DNA of 23,694 nt, taken from Granulosicoccus sp964498925 (GTDB lineage: Bacteria; Pseudomonadota; Gammaproteobacteria; Granulosicoccales; Granulosicoccaceae). The DNA lies in assembly GCA_964498925.1 (NCBI GenBank), contig CAZCKD010000025.1, forward strand, positions 1 through 23,694, in the 5' to 3' direction. The position numbers and the translations under genes were made by a program. A model generated the notes under the pieces. The model searched no databases and was not told the origin of the DNA. It saw only the letters and a program-made list of their open reading frames with translations. Below, one piece after another: positions 15,912 to 23,609 of this stretch (position 1 is the first letter of the stretch; every line of letters starts with the position of its first letter).

Positions 15912-16334
15912 ATGAGCAAATTTTTCAGCAATATCAAGAACGTTTTCGTTGAAGCAGCGATGTACAGCAGCCAGTCAAAAGTGCGCCAGCAACTATTGAC
16001 GATGAGCGACCGACAATTGGAAGACTACGGTTTCTCCAAGCAACTTCTGTTGGAAGGTACATCAGCATGGCCTTGGAGACTGGATTCAGTCGCTGACGCA
16101 GTGTCGACAGGTAATCACGCTGATGCAGCGGGACTCAAAGCTGCGCCAAAGGTCAGCCGTGTAAAGCCAGAATCGAACCGAAAAATCATCAAGAAAGCTG
16201 TTAAAGAGCTGAGCGGTTACTCAGACAGAGAACTGGCGGAACTAGGCATCAATCGTCAAGGCATCGAAGAAGCCGTTCGATATGGTCGTCCTGCCGTCGA
16301 AGGTGTTTTCAATAACAACAAAACTGCTGCTTAA
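15912..16334 (+). CDS. Small protein with two DUF1127-like units
   Basis: This 140-residue basic protein has two copies of the DUF1127-style motif. Unit 1 (about residues 22-48) contains MSDRQLEDYGFSKQLL, and unit 2 (about 92-122) contains YSDRELAELGINRQGI followed by EEAVRYGRP. A charged linker of about 40 residues joins them. DUF1127 proteins are usually 45-70 residues with one unit. Characterised alphaproteobacterial members have been linked to RNA turnover and to phosphate- and carbon-related regulation; any such role here is unproven. AGGTGA (15900-15905) is a good ribosome-binding site for the ATG at 15912. The N-terminal segment (NIKNVFVEAAMYSS) may form a helix. The gene converges on cysNC. 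Confidence 0.8.
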   Translation: MSKFFSNIKNVFVEAAMYSSQSKVRQQLLTMSDRQLEDYGFSKQLLLEGTSAWPWRLDSVADAVSTGNHADAAGLKAAPKVSRVKPESNRKIIKKAVKELSGYSDRELAELGINRQGIEEAVRYGRPAVEGVFNNNKTAA

Positions 16335-16360
16335 GGGTTGTTTTGTTAATCGAAAAGGAT

Positions 16361-16387
16361 GCCGCGGCTAATACTTAGCGCCGCGGC
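16361..16387. terminator. GC-rich hairpin between convergent DUF1127 and cysNC genes
   Basis: GCCGCGGC (16361-16368) pairs perfectly with GCCGCGGC (16380-16387), with TAA/TTA extending the stem inside. On the minus strand TTTT follows after four bases, so it may terminate cysNC. On the plus strand no T-run follows. A second hairpin, GAGAG/CTCTC (16394-16398 / 16405-16409), is adjacent. Confidence 0.5.
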
Positions 16388-16426
16388 CTCCTAGAGAGCT
16401 ACAGCTCTCATGCAGTACCGTTAAGT

Positions 16427-18340
16427 TCAGTCTTCTGTTCCCAGAAGACCTCGTTTCCGAAGCTCGGCAACGACGCGTTCGGCGGCTTGTTCAGCGCTTA
16501 GCGCAGATGTGTCTACCAGTACTTCAGGATTCTCCGGTGGTTCGTAAGGTGAATCAATACCCGTAAAGTTTGCCAATTCGCCGCGGCGAGCTTTTTTGTA
16601 GAGCCCTTTGGGGTCGCGATCTTCAGCGATCCTTAGTGGCGTATCGACGTGAACCTCGATGAATTCGTTGTCATCGACTAGCGAACGGGCAAGTGCACGC
16701 TCTGACCGGAAGGGCGAAATAAACGCTGTCAAAACAATCAGTCCGGAATCAACCATCAGATTGGCGACTTCTCCAATGCGTCTGATATTTTCCACTCTGT
16801 CCGCGTCTGTAAATCCTAAGTCTCTGTTTAGACCGTGCCTGACGTTGTCACCGTCTAGCAAATACGTATGATGACCCTTAGCTGTGAGGGATTTTTCAAC
16901 GAGATTGGCAACGGTTGATTTGCCTGCACCGGAAAGTCCGGTGAACCAGACAACGGCTGGTTTCTGTCCTTTAAGTGTTGAGCGTACAGACTTGTCGACA
17001 TCGGTTGCTTGTAAGTGAATGTTGTCGGCTCTTCTGAGTGAGAAGTGCAACATGCCGGCACCCACCGTTGCATTACTGACTCTATCGATAAGGATAAAAC
17101 CGCCCATATCGCGATTGTCGGTATACGCATCGAATGCGATAGCTTGATCTGTGCTGATGTTGCATACACCGATGGCATTCAACTCTAATTTAGTCGCAGC
17201 GCTTTCCGCCAGGGTATTAACGTCCAGTTCGTGCTTGATGGTTGTTATGGTCGCATTGACTGTTTTTGCACCCACTTTTAACAGATACGGTCGGCCTGAA
17301 AGTAGGGGCTCATCATCCATCCACACGATGGTCGATTCAAACTGATCGGCAACACTTGCTGGTTCATCACCGGCTGAGATGACATCTCCGCGTGAGGCAT
17401 CTACCTCGTCACTTAGCGTTAGTGTGATGGATTGACCGGCAGATGCTGTGTTCAAATCGCCGTCCATCGTAACGATGCGTTTAATCGTGCTCATTTTGCC
17501 GGACGGTTGAATTCTGACAGGATCCCCCGTGCTTATACTTCCGCCGGTAACCGTACCTGCATAGCCTCTAAAATCTAACGATGGCCGGTTGACCCATTGC
17601 ACGGGCATGCGAAAGGGCGATGAGGAATCTTCCTGTGATGTTTTTACTGTTTCTAACCAAGAGAGTAGGGTGGTGCCGTGGTACCACGACATATGGCTGC
17701 TCTTCTCAGTAATGTTTTCGCCTTGCAGTGCAGACACGGGTATGCACGTGATGCTATCGATGTCTAATGATTCTGCAAAAGACTCATAAGCCTCACAGAT
17801 TTCAGTAAATACGGATTCGTCATAGTTAACCAAATCCATTTTGTTCACAGCCAGTACGACATGTCGTATACCGACCAACGATGCCAGATAGCTATGACGT
17901 TTAGTTTGCGTTAACAAGCCTTGTTTCGCATCACATAAGATAATGGCAGCATCTGCTGTGGATGCGCCGGTAATCATATTGCGTGTGTATTGCTCATGCC
18001 CGGGTGTGTCAGCGACGATGAATTTTCTCGTTTCTGTAGAGAAAAAACGATAGGCAACATCGATGGTGATACCTTGCTCGCGCTCTGCTGCAAGTCCGTC
18101 CACCAGTAATGCAAAATCAATATTCTTGCCTTGAGTGCCCCACTTTTTTGATTCCTGTGCGACGGCGTCCATTTGGTCTTCGAAAAGCGTTTTCGAGTCG
18201 AATAACAGGCGACCAATCAGGGTGCTTTTGCCATCATCGACACTGCCGCAGGTGATAAACCTCAGCAGGCTTTTCTGCTCATGAAGTTCAACCAACGATG
18301 CTACGTCGACATTATTTACCACTTTCAATTCAGTTTGCAT
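16427..18340 (-). CDS. cysNC: Bifunctional sulfate adenylyltransferase subunit 1 / APS kinase (CysN-CysC fusion)
   Basis: The product has 637 residues. Residues 1-450 are CysN, the GTPase subunit that drives ATP sulfurylase: P-loop GSVDDGKST (32-40), GITIDVAYRFF (switch region), DTPGH (111-115), NKMD (166-169), and two beta-barrel domains. Residues 460-637 are CysC, which phosphorylates APS to PAPS. It has P-loop GLSGAGKST (468-476), DGDNVRHGLN (496-505), FISPFR (540-545) with the serine that can be phosphorylated, and DPKGLYKKARRGELANFTGID. Both halves appear catalytically intact. This arrangement, as in NodQ, is common in Proteobacteria and makes PAPS directly from the product of CysD-CysN. 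The ATG overlaps the cysD stop by one base (TAATG), so the two subunits are translationally coupled. Confidence 0.97.
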   Translation of the reverse strand: MQTELKVVNNVDVASLVELHEQKSLLRFITCGSVDDGKSTLIGRLLFDSKTLFEDQMDAVAQESKKWGTQGKNIDFALLVDGLAAEREQGITIDVAYRFFSTETRKFIVADTPGHEQYTRNMITGASTADAAIILCDAKQGLLTQTKRHSYLASLVGIRHVVLAVNKMDLVNYDESVFTEICEAYESFAESLDIDSITCIPVSALQGENITEKSSHMSWYHGTTLLSWLETVKTSQEDSSSPFRMPVQWVNRPSLDFRGYAGTVTGGSISTGDPVRIQPSGKMSTIKRIVTMDGDLNTASAGQSITLTLSDEVDASRGDVISAGDEPASVADQFESTIVWMDDEPLLSGRPYLLKVGAKTVNATITTIKHELDVNTLAESAATKLELNAIGVCNISTDQAIAFDAYTDNRDMGGFILIDRVSNATVGAGMLHFSLRRADNIHLQATDVDKSVRSTLKGQKPAVVWFTGLSGAGKSTVANLVEKSLTAKGHHTYLLDGDNVRHGLNRDLGFTDADRVENIRRIGEVANLMVDSGLIVLTAFISPFRSERALARSLVDDNEFIEVHVDTPLRIAEDRDPKGLYKKARRGELANFTGIDSPYEPPENPEVLVDTSALSAEQAAERVVAELRKRGLLGTED

Positions 18341-20097
18341 TAGAAGTACCCCTCTTGCTTTTTCTTCTCCATCGATGCGGCGGAATCATGATCAATCATT
18401 CGACCCTGTCGCTCCGAGCTGCGAGTGACTAACATTTCTTGAATAATGTCTTCCAGCGTATTCGCTGTGGAATCAATGGCTCCGGTAAGCGGGTAGCAAC
18501 CTAGTGTTCTAAAGCGCACGCTACGCATCTCAGGGACTTCGCCATCGTTTAAAGGCATTCGATCATCGTCAACCATAATCAAAGAGCCGTCGCGACTAAC
18601 CACGGGACGTTCTGCAGCGAGATAGAGTGGAACAATGGGAATGTCTTCTTTATGGATGTAAAGCCAGATGTCCAGTTCTGTCCAGTTCGATAACGGGAAT
18701 GCTCTTATCGTCTCGCCCTTTTGCTTACGGGTATTGTAGATTTGCCATAATTCGGGTCGTTGGTTTTTAACGTCCCAACGGTGCTGTGCATTGCGGAAGG
18801 AAAAAACGCGTTCCTTCGCGCGAGACTTTTCTTCGTCACGTCGGGCACCACCAAATGCGAAATCAAATCCATGTTTGTCTAGCGCCTGCTTCAAACCTTG
18901 TGTCTTCATGATATCGGTGTGCAGCGAGGAACCATGTGTAAATGGATTTACTTTCTGCTGCAAACCTTCAGGATTGATATGCGTGATGAGTTCCATCCCA
19001 TACTCTTTGGTGATGGCATCGCGAAACTCATACATGGCTTTGAATTTCCACCCTGTATCGACATGCAATAACGGGAAGGGTGGAGTCGCTGGATAAAACG
19101 CCTTGCGAGCGAGATGCAGCATGACCGCGCTATCTTTGCCGACGGAATACATCATTACGGGGTTATCGGCCTCGGCCACAACCTCGCGCATTATTTGAAT
19201 GCTTTCGGCTTCCAATCGTTGTAAGTGAGTCAGGGTACCGGTGTTGCCAGCCTCCCTGGGCGGGGACTTAATTTGTGTTGATGCGTTCATTAAGTTGCTT
19301 GAAGGTTGAATATTAGACATTGAATCTGTGGGGTCGCCAATCACGAGTGTTTCCGTATTTGTTTCATCCAGCCAAGTCTCTATGCTCTGGTGCTTCTTGA
19401 GGTAGGCGTTGGATAATACAAGTGCGATATCAGCATCTGTCTTTCGACTGAGTGATTGGAAAAAATGCAGGTAGTGTTGGCTTGAAGGTTTGCCCTTTGT
19501 TGCCATCCAAACCGCGTGCCCGCGTAAATCGTGGGCGAAGAGTTGGTAGTTATCCTGGCGAATTTCCCGACTGGAAATCCAGAACACAGACGTGTTTTTA
19601 CGTCGTGCTCTTCTTGCAAATGTTTGATGCTGTTCTAACCAGCCAGCATTGCTTGCATGCTGCTTGGCTAGATTGCGAAGGTGGGTGTATCGACTGGTCG
19701 GCAGTAAATCCCATTTGTGCAGCCAATTCAGCACAGTGGAGCGGCTGACATCTATTTTTTGAGTCAACATCCACTGTTGGACCTTTTCAATGTCCCACGT
19801 TGCGCTATCGGTATCCTGCGAAGCTGATGACAGTGTGTCGTCAAATAAGGCCTCACAAATCTGCTCAGACGTCTTGGCGTTAGCACTCATTTGTGGCCGG
19901 CCTCGTTCGCCTACGTCAACGGCCTCCCAACCACCTTGTTTATAGGCCTTCATAGCGGCAATGACGGTAGGGGCTGTCAGTCCGACCGATGCTTGTGTTT
20001 CAGCCAGCGTTGCCCCGCCCAATCTCAACTCTACGGCCTGGCGGCGTAACGAATTGAGTTCGTCAATGGATTGATGTTGTCGGGAACTGCGAGTCAT
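18340..20097 (-). CDS. cysD: IS630-type transposase-derived domain fused to sulfate adenylyltransferase subunit 2 (CysD)
   Basis: One open frame of 585 codons encodes two unrelated parts. Residues about 288-585 are a complete CysD, close in length to the normal 302. They start LTHLQRLEAESIQIMREV, and then have SVGKDSAVMLHLARK (PP-loop, 318-332), FGGARRDEEKSRAKER and a normal C-terminus MEKKKQEGYF. CysD adenylates sulfate with ATP. Residues 1-255 read as an IS630 transposase: helix-turn-helix (14-50), GERGRP (63-68), winged helix (101-130, SRSTVLNWLHKW), then a DDE fold. Where the first acid pair is expected there is VFWISSR (175-176 Ser-Ser), and the second Asp is Ser229 (LVLSNA). The third acid region is missing. 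So it is transposase-like but not active. Shine-Dalgarno sequences are absent both at 20097 and at the internal ATGs 19320 and 19290, which could yield an unfused CysD. The role is inferred. Confidence 0.9.
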   Translation of the reverse strand: MTRSSRQHQSIDELNSLRRQAVELRLGGATLAETQASVGLTAPTVIAAMKAYKQGGWEAVDVGERGRPQMSANAKTSEQICEALFDDTLSSASQDTDSATWDIEKVQQWMLTQKIDVSRSTVLNWLHKWDLLPTSRYTHLRNLAKQHASNAGWLEQHQTFARRARRKNTSVFWISSREIRQDNYQLFAHDLRGHAVWMATKGKPSSQHYLHFFQSLSRKTDADIALVLSNAYLKKHQSIETWLDETNTETLVIGDPTDSMSNIQPSSNLMNASTQIKSPPREAGNTGTLTHLQRLEAESIQIMREVVAEADNPVMMYSVGKDSAVMLHLARKAFYPATPPFPLLHVDTGWKFKAMYEFRDAITKEYGMELITHINPEGLQQKVNPFTHGSSLHTDIMKTQGLKQALDKHGFDFAFGGARRDEEKSRAKERVFSFRNAQHRWDVKNQRPELWQIYNTRKQKGETIRAFPLSNWTELDIWLYIHKEDIPIVPLYLAAERPVVSRDGSLIMVDDDRMPLNDGEVPEMRSVRFRTLGCYPLTGAIDSTANTLEDIIQEMLVTRSSERQGRMIDHDSAASMEKKKQEGYF

Positions 20098-20104
20098 TGA
20101 TCGG

Positions 20105-20181
20105 TATTAAAGAATTAAAATCTAATTGGGCACAACAAAGCACGGATTATGCCGGTCTTTTAAATTAGATATACTTTAATA
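20105..20181. repeat. AT-rich inverted pair of sites upstream of the cysD fusion
   Basis: The left arm is TATTAAAG (20105-20112), seven bases, then ATCTAATT (20120-20127). The right arm is AATTAGAT (20163-20170), three bases, then CTTTAATA (20174-20181). The two boxes are exact reverse complements of each other, in mirror order, 8-84 bases before the fusion's start codon. The promoter must lie in the same stretch (a TTAACA -35-like hexamer lies near 20187 on the minus strand). A low-complexity AT sequence can produce such matches by chance, but two boxes in order is more than expected. Confidence 0.45.
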
Positions 20182-20535
20182 ATTTGTTAATTGCGATCAA
20201 GCTAACACTGTTGGTTTGCTCAGATGTTGGCTGAAAGGCCTATTTGATGGGGTTTAACTGGTGGGCTCTGGCGGTTGAACTCAAATCCCCCTTGGCTCAT
20301 GTAACTCATACAGAGCGGTTATAGAGTGGCCATTGGTAATAATTGGTTGGAGTTCGGTTCTGTTTTCTTCGTAGGATTGCGAAATTTATGCCGATCAGTC
20401 CCTACATAGCGTCGAATGAGGGGCGGAAAGGGAAATTCCTGCTAACGTTAATTGTTTAATAAGACCACTACTGCGCAGGGTAGGGATGAGTTATTGGCCT
20501 GTTGCGCGCTGGAGATCATTGAATTGGCTGAGTCC
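20182..20535. other. Gene-free stretch between cysD and the M23 peptidase gene
   Basis: This is about 350 bases between divergent genes. A non-ATG frame open from TTG 20452 runs into the peptidase gene but adds 28 residues without family similarity, so it is not taken as coding. I see no RNA gene, no convincing hairpin and no repeat here. It presumably carries the peptidase promoter. Confidence 0.4.
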
Positions 20536-21186
20536 ATGCGTTCCTGCAGATTATGGGCGGGTGTTTTGTTTCTGCTGCTGGCGCTAGGTTGCTCCCCTCC
20601 GAAAAACGCGCCGCAAAGCGGTGCAGAGCCGCTTTCCCCAGGCGATTTGGCATCCATAGGATCCAAATTAGATCTTAATCTCTGCAATATCCGAGTATCA
20701 AATCCGCCGGACTCCATTGCAGGACGGGTGCTGCGGCAATCAGCGAGAGCTTGCTTGAACGATGTTCAGTTACTCGTGGCGCCAGCGCCTGGTGCCTGCC
20801 TGACATCAGGATACGGCCAGCGTGGGAGTAGGTTGCATCGGGGAATTGATTATCAATCCCTGCCTGCGGGTCGCGTAGTGGCTGCGGGTAATGGCGTTAT
20901 TGTGGAAAAAGGGTTTCGGTCCAAAGACTTTGGAAATTGGCTGGTTATTGGGCACGGCGCAGGTGTTTATTCTGCTTACGGCCACTTGGCGAGTTTCAGG
21001 CCGGGCTTGTTTAAGGGCAAGTCGCTCCGGCAAGGCGAGCATGTCGGTGTTATGGGCAGCACAGGTAACGCAACCCGAGCGGTACATTTGCACTTTGAAG
21101 TGAGACAAGGGCAAATTCCGGCGGTGGGCAATTTTTTCAGCCTTGAATCTGTCGATCCGTTTGCATTACCGGCTCAATGTGGCTGA
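20536..21186 (+). CDS. M23 (LytM-type) metallopeptidase lipoprotein
   Basis: The start is taken at ATG 20536, giving 216 residues, because the protein then begins with a lipoprotein signal: MRSCRLWAGVLFLLLALGCS, with the cysteine to be lipidated at residue 19. A TTG at 20452 would put 28 odd residues before the signal. The catalytic domain spans about 78-212. LHRGIDY holds the HxxxD zinc ligands (His101, Asp105), YGHL has His150, and HLHFEVR the HxH motif (His184, His186). All are present, so it is probably an active peptidoglycan endopeptidase rather than a degenerate EnvC/NlpD-type activator. It should act in the periplasm, anchored to the membrane. It is a stand-alone gene, divergent from cysD, and ends at a hairpin overlapping its stop codon. 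Confidence 0.88.
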   Translation: MRSCRLWAGVLFLLLALGCSPPKNAPQSGAEPLSPGDLASIGSKLDLNLCNIRVSNPPDSIAGRVLRQSARACLNDVQLLVAPAPGACLTSGYGQRGSRLHRGIDYQSLPAGRVVAAGNGVIVEKGFRSKDFGNWLVIGHGAGVYSAYGHLASFRPGLFKGKSLRQGEHVGVMGSTGNATRAVHLHFEVRQGQIPAVGNFFSLESVDPFALPAQCG

Positions 21187-21207
21187 AAACCGAGTTTTTT
21201 CGGTTTT
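21186..21207 (+). terminator. Short terminator-like hairpin after the M23 gene
   Basis: AAAACCGA (21186-21193) pairs with TCGGTTTT (21200-21207), 8 bp with a 6-base loop. It starts at the last base of the stop codon. The stem itself ends in TTTT, so it could terminate in both directions. The T-run is short, hence the moderate confidence. Confidence 0.5.
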
Positions 21208-21288
21208 GACGGCCCCATGAGCTTGCCGCCATCAGCCGCGAGGTGAGCTAGGCGCGTATACTGGCGTTTTTCCTCTTGACCTAGATTC

Positions 21289-22659
21289 ATGACAAAAAAG
21301 GTTTTCATCAAGACACACGGTTGTCAGATGAACGAGTACGACTCGGCGAAAATGCTCGATGTCCTGTCCGAAAATGGCCCTGTCGAAACCACTAACGACC
21401 CGGCTGCGGCCGATATTCTGCTACTCAACACGTGCTCAATCCGCGAAAAAGCGCAGGAAAAGGTGTTTTCTGAGCTAGGTCGATGGCGTCCTCTAAAAGA
21501 AGCCAAAAAAGGCGTCGTCATCGGTGTTGGTGGTTGTGTGGCCAGTCAGGAAGGTGAGGCTATTAATGAGCGAGCGCCGTTTGTTGATGTTGTATTTGGG
21601 CCGCAAACATTGCATCGCCTGCCTGATCTCTTAAGCCAGAGCCAGTCCGATGGAAAATCTGTCGTTGATATTAGCTTTCCCGAGATCGAAAAATTTGATC
21701 GTTTGCCTGAACCTCGTGCCGAAGGCCCCAGTGCTTTTGTGTCCATCATTGAAGGTTGCAGCAAATACTGTAGTTTTTGTGTTGTTCCGTATACGCGTGG
21801 CGAAGAGATCAGTCGGCCATTGGATGATGTCCTTGACGAGGTGATGTCTTTGGCTGAGCAGGGTGTTCGAGAAATTCATCTGCTTGGGCAAAACGTCAAC
21901 TCTTATCGCGGCCCGATGCACGAAGGTGGAACAGCAGATCTTGCATTGTTGATTCGATACGTTGCGGCCATTGACGGTGTGGATCGCATTCGTTTTACAA
22001 CGTCGCATCCAGTCGAGTTCAGCGACTCACTGATAGAGGCTTATGCAACTGTTCCGGAGTTAGTTAGTTTTCTTCATTTGCCGGTGCAGAGCGGCTCTGA
22101 TCGAATTCTTGCCGCTATGAAGCGCGGCCACACTACGCTGGAATTTAAATCTAAGATCCGCAAGCTGATGCTGGCGCGACCCGATCTAACCTTATCGTCA
22201 GATTTCATCGTAGGCTTTCCTGGAGAGAGTGACAAAGATTTTGAAGACACCATGACGCTGATCGAAACACTCGATTTTGATCACTCATTCAGTTTTATTT
22301 ATAGTGCCCGGCCCGGGACGCCAGCGGCGTCACTGTCCGATGACACACCTATGTCCGTTAAAAAAGAGCGACTAGCGCGACTTCAGGCCCAAATCACTAA
22401 ACAGGCGGCGCGCATTAGTCAGTCTATGGTGGGTTCGGTTCAGCGGGTTCTGGTTGATCGACCCGCTAAGAAAGATCCCAATGAAATCAGCGGTCGTACT
22501 GAAAACAATCGAGTCGTGAACTTTGCGGGTGATCAGGCTCTCATCGGTCAGTTCGCAAATGTAAAAATCACAGAAGCTCTTCCTAACTCGTTGCGCGGAG
22601 AGCTACTTCAAGATGAAAGTCGGCAAGATCAAAATCAGCTAGCGGCATGTCAAGATTAG
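21289..22659 (+). CDS. miaB: tRNA (N6-isopentenyl adenosine(37)-C2)-methylthiotransferase
   Basis: MiaB is a radical-SAM enzyme that adds a methylthio group to i6A37 of tRNAs reading codons starting with U, using two iron-sulfur clusters. The 456-residue length is normal. The N-terminal UPF0004 domain has the three cysteines for the auxiliary cluster: Cys12 (HGCQMNE), Cys49 (NTCSIRE) and Cys83 (GGCVAS). The radical-SAM motif CSKYCSFC gives Cys157, Cys161 and Cys164. A TRAM domain occupies about 375-440. LHLPVQSGSD and SSDFIVGFPGE are also signature stretches. TATACT (21257-21262) is a possible -10. The gene overlaps phoH by 13 bases. Because the enzyme consumes SAM, it draws on the product of metK, but no regulatory link is visible. 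Confidence 0.98.
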   Translation: MTKKVFIKTHGCQMNEYDSAKMLDVLSENGPVETTNDPAAADILLLNTCSIREKAQEKVFSELGRWRPLKEAKKGVVIGVGGCVASQEGEAINERAPFVDVVFGPQTLHRLPDLLSQSQSDGKSVVDISFPEIEKFDRLPEPRAEGPSAFVSIIEGCSKYCSFCVVPYTRGEEISRPLDDVLDEVMSLAEQGVREIHLLGQNVNSYRGPMHEGGTADLALLIRYVAAIDGVDRIRFTTSHPVEFSDSLIEAYATVPELVSFLHLPVQSGSDRILAAMKRGHTTLEFKSKIRKLMLARPDLTLSSDFIVGFPGESDKDFEDTMTLIETLDFDHSFSFIYSARPGTPAASLSDDTPMSVKKERLARLQAQITKQAARISQSMVGSVQRVLVDRPAKKDPNEISGRTENNRVVNFAGDQALIGQFANVKITEALPNSLRGELLQDESRQDQNQLAACQD

Positions 22660-23609
22660 ATTTCCGCCTAGAGCCATCAAACAATGAACGTTTGGCCCGC
22701 TTGTGTGGTCAGTTTGATGAACATCTAAAGCAGATTGAAAACCGATTGGGTGTGCAGGTAAGCAACCGTGGTGATCTGTTTTCTATTGAAGGAGAGGCGG
22801 AGTCCTCGAGCAGCGCAAAAGTACTCATTGAACATCTCTATCAAATGACAGAAAACGAAACGTTAGAACCCGAAGAGGTACATCTTTCTTTACAGGAATC
22901 TGGCTTGGATTCCATGAAAAAGACGGCCTCAGAAAAAGACGCAAGCAATCTACTGATAAAAACACGTAAGTCTACGATTCAGTGTCGTGGCCCCCGCCAG
23001 ATCGAATACGTGCGTAGCGTAAAAGAGCGGGACCTTACGTTCGGAATCGGCCCGGCCGGTACCGGAAAAACATTCCTCGCTGTTGCGTGTGCAGTGGAAG
23101 CCCTAGAGTCTGATCAAGTACGCAGGCTAGTGTTGGTACGGCCAGCGGTTGAGGCAGGTGAGCGTTTAGGTTTTTTACCCGGCGACATGATGCAAAAGGT
23201 CGATCCTTACTTACGACCTATTTATGATGCCTTGTACGAGTTTCTCGGTATAGACCGTGTCAGCAAGCTCGTTGAGCGTAACGTCATAGAAATTGCACCG
23301 TTAGCTTATATGCGCGGTAGAACCTTGAATCATTCATGCATCATTATGGATGAAGCTCAAAATACAACGGTGGAACAAATGAAAATGTTCCTGACGCGAA
23401 TCGGCTTTGGTTCCAAGGCCATCGTTACCGGAGATATCTCTCAGGTGGATTTACCCAAGCACCAGATGTCGGGTCTAAAGCACGTTCAGCAGGTGTTGAG
23501 TGGTGTTGATGGTTTAGGGTTTTGCGAGTTCACATCAACTGATGTCGTGCGTCACCCATTGGTACAAAGGATTGTCGCTGCTTACGAAACGGCAGAGTCT
23601 AGTGACTAA
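22647..23609 (+). CDS. ybeZ: PhoH-family ATPase (YbeZ)
   Basis: This is a 320-residue cytoplasmic P-loop protein. An N-terminal region of about 110 residues (KH-like, with LEPSNNERLARLCG) precedes the PhoH domain. Walker A is GPAGTGKT (135-142), VRPAVEAGERLGFLPGD follows, Walker B is IIMDEAQN (232-239), and VTGDISQVDLP is the sensor-like motif. In the E. coli neighbourhood YbeZ works with the RNase YbeY in RNA and ribosome maintenance. The position between miaB and ybeY is the usual one. It starts inside the 3' end of miaB (13-base overlap) and its own stop lies within the start of the next gene, so the three are translationally coupled. All motifs are intact. Confidence 0.95.
   Translation: MSRLDFRLEPSNNERLARLCGQFDEHLKQIENRLGVQVSNRGDLFSIEGEAESSSSAKVLIEHLYQMTENETLEPEEVHLSLQESGLDSMKKTASEKDASNLLIKTRKSTIQCRGPRQIEYVRSVKERDLTFGIGPAGTGKTFLAVACAVEALESDQVRRLVLVRPAVEAGERLGFLPGDMMQKVDPYLRPIYDALYEFLGIDRVSKLVERNVIEIAPLAYMRGRTLNHSCIIMDEAQNTTVEQMKMFLTRIGFGSKAIVTGDISQVDLPKHQMSGLKHVQQVLSGVDGLGFCEFTSTDVVRHPLVQRIVAAYETAESSD

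Noticed and set aside
18340..20451. A complete IS630 element at the cysD locus
   Set aside because: There is no separate transposase gene, no C-terminal catalytic segment, no element ends around the frame and no disrupted neighbour. The transposase-like part is fused in frame to CysD.
20452..20535. A TTG start extending the M23 peptidase by 28 residues
   Set aside because: It would bury the lipoprotein signal 28 residues inside the protein, and there is no ribosome-binding site before it.
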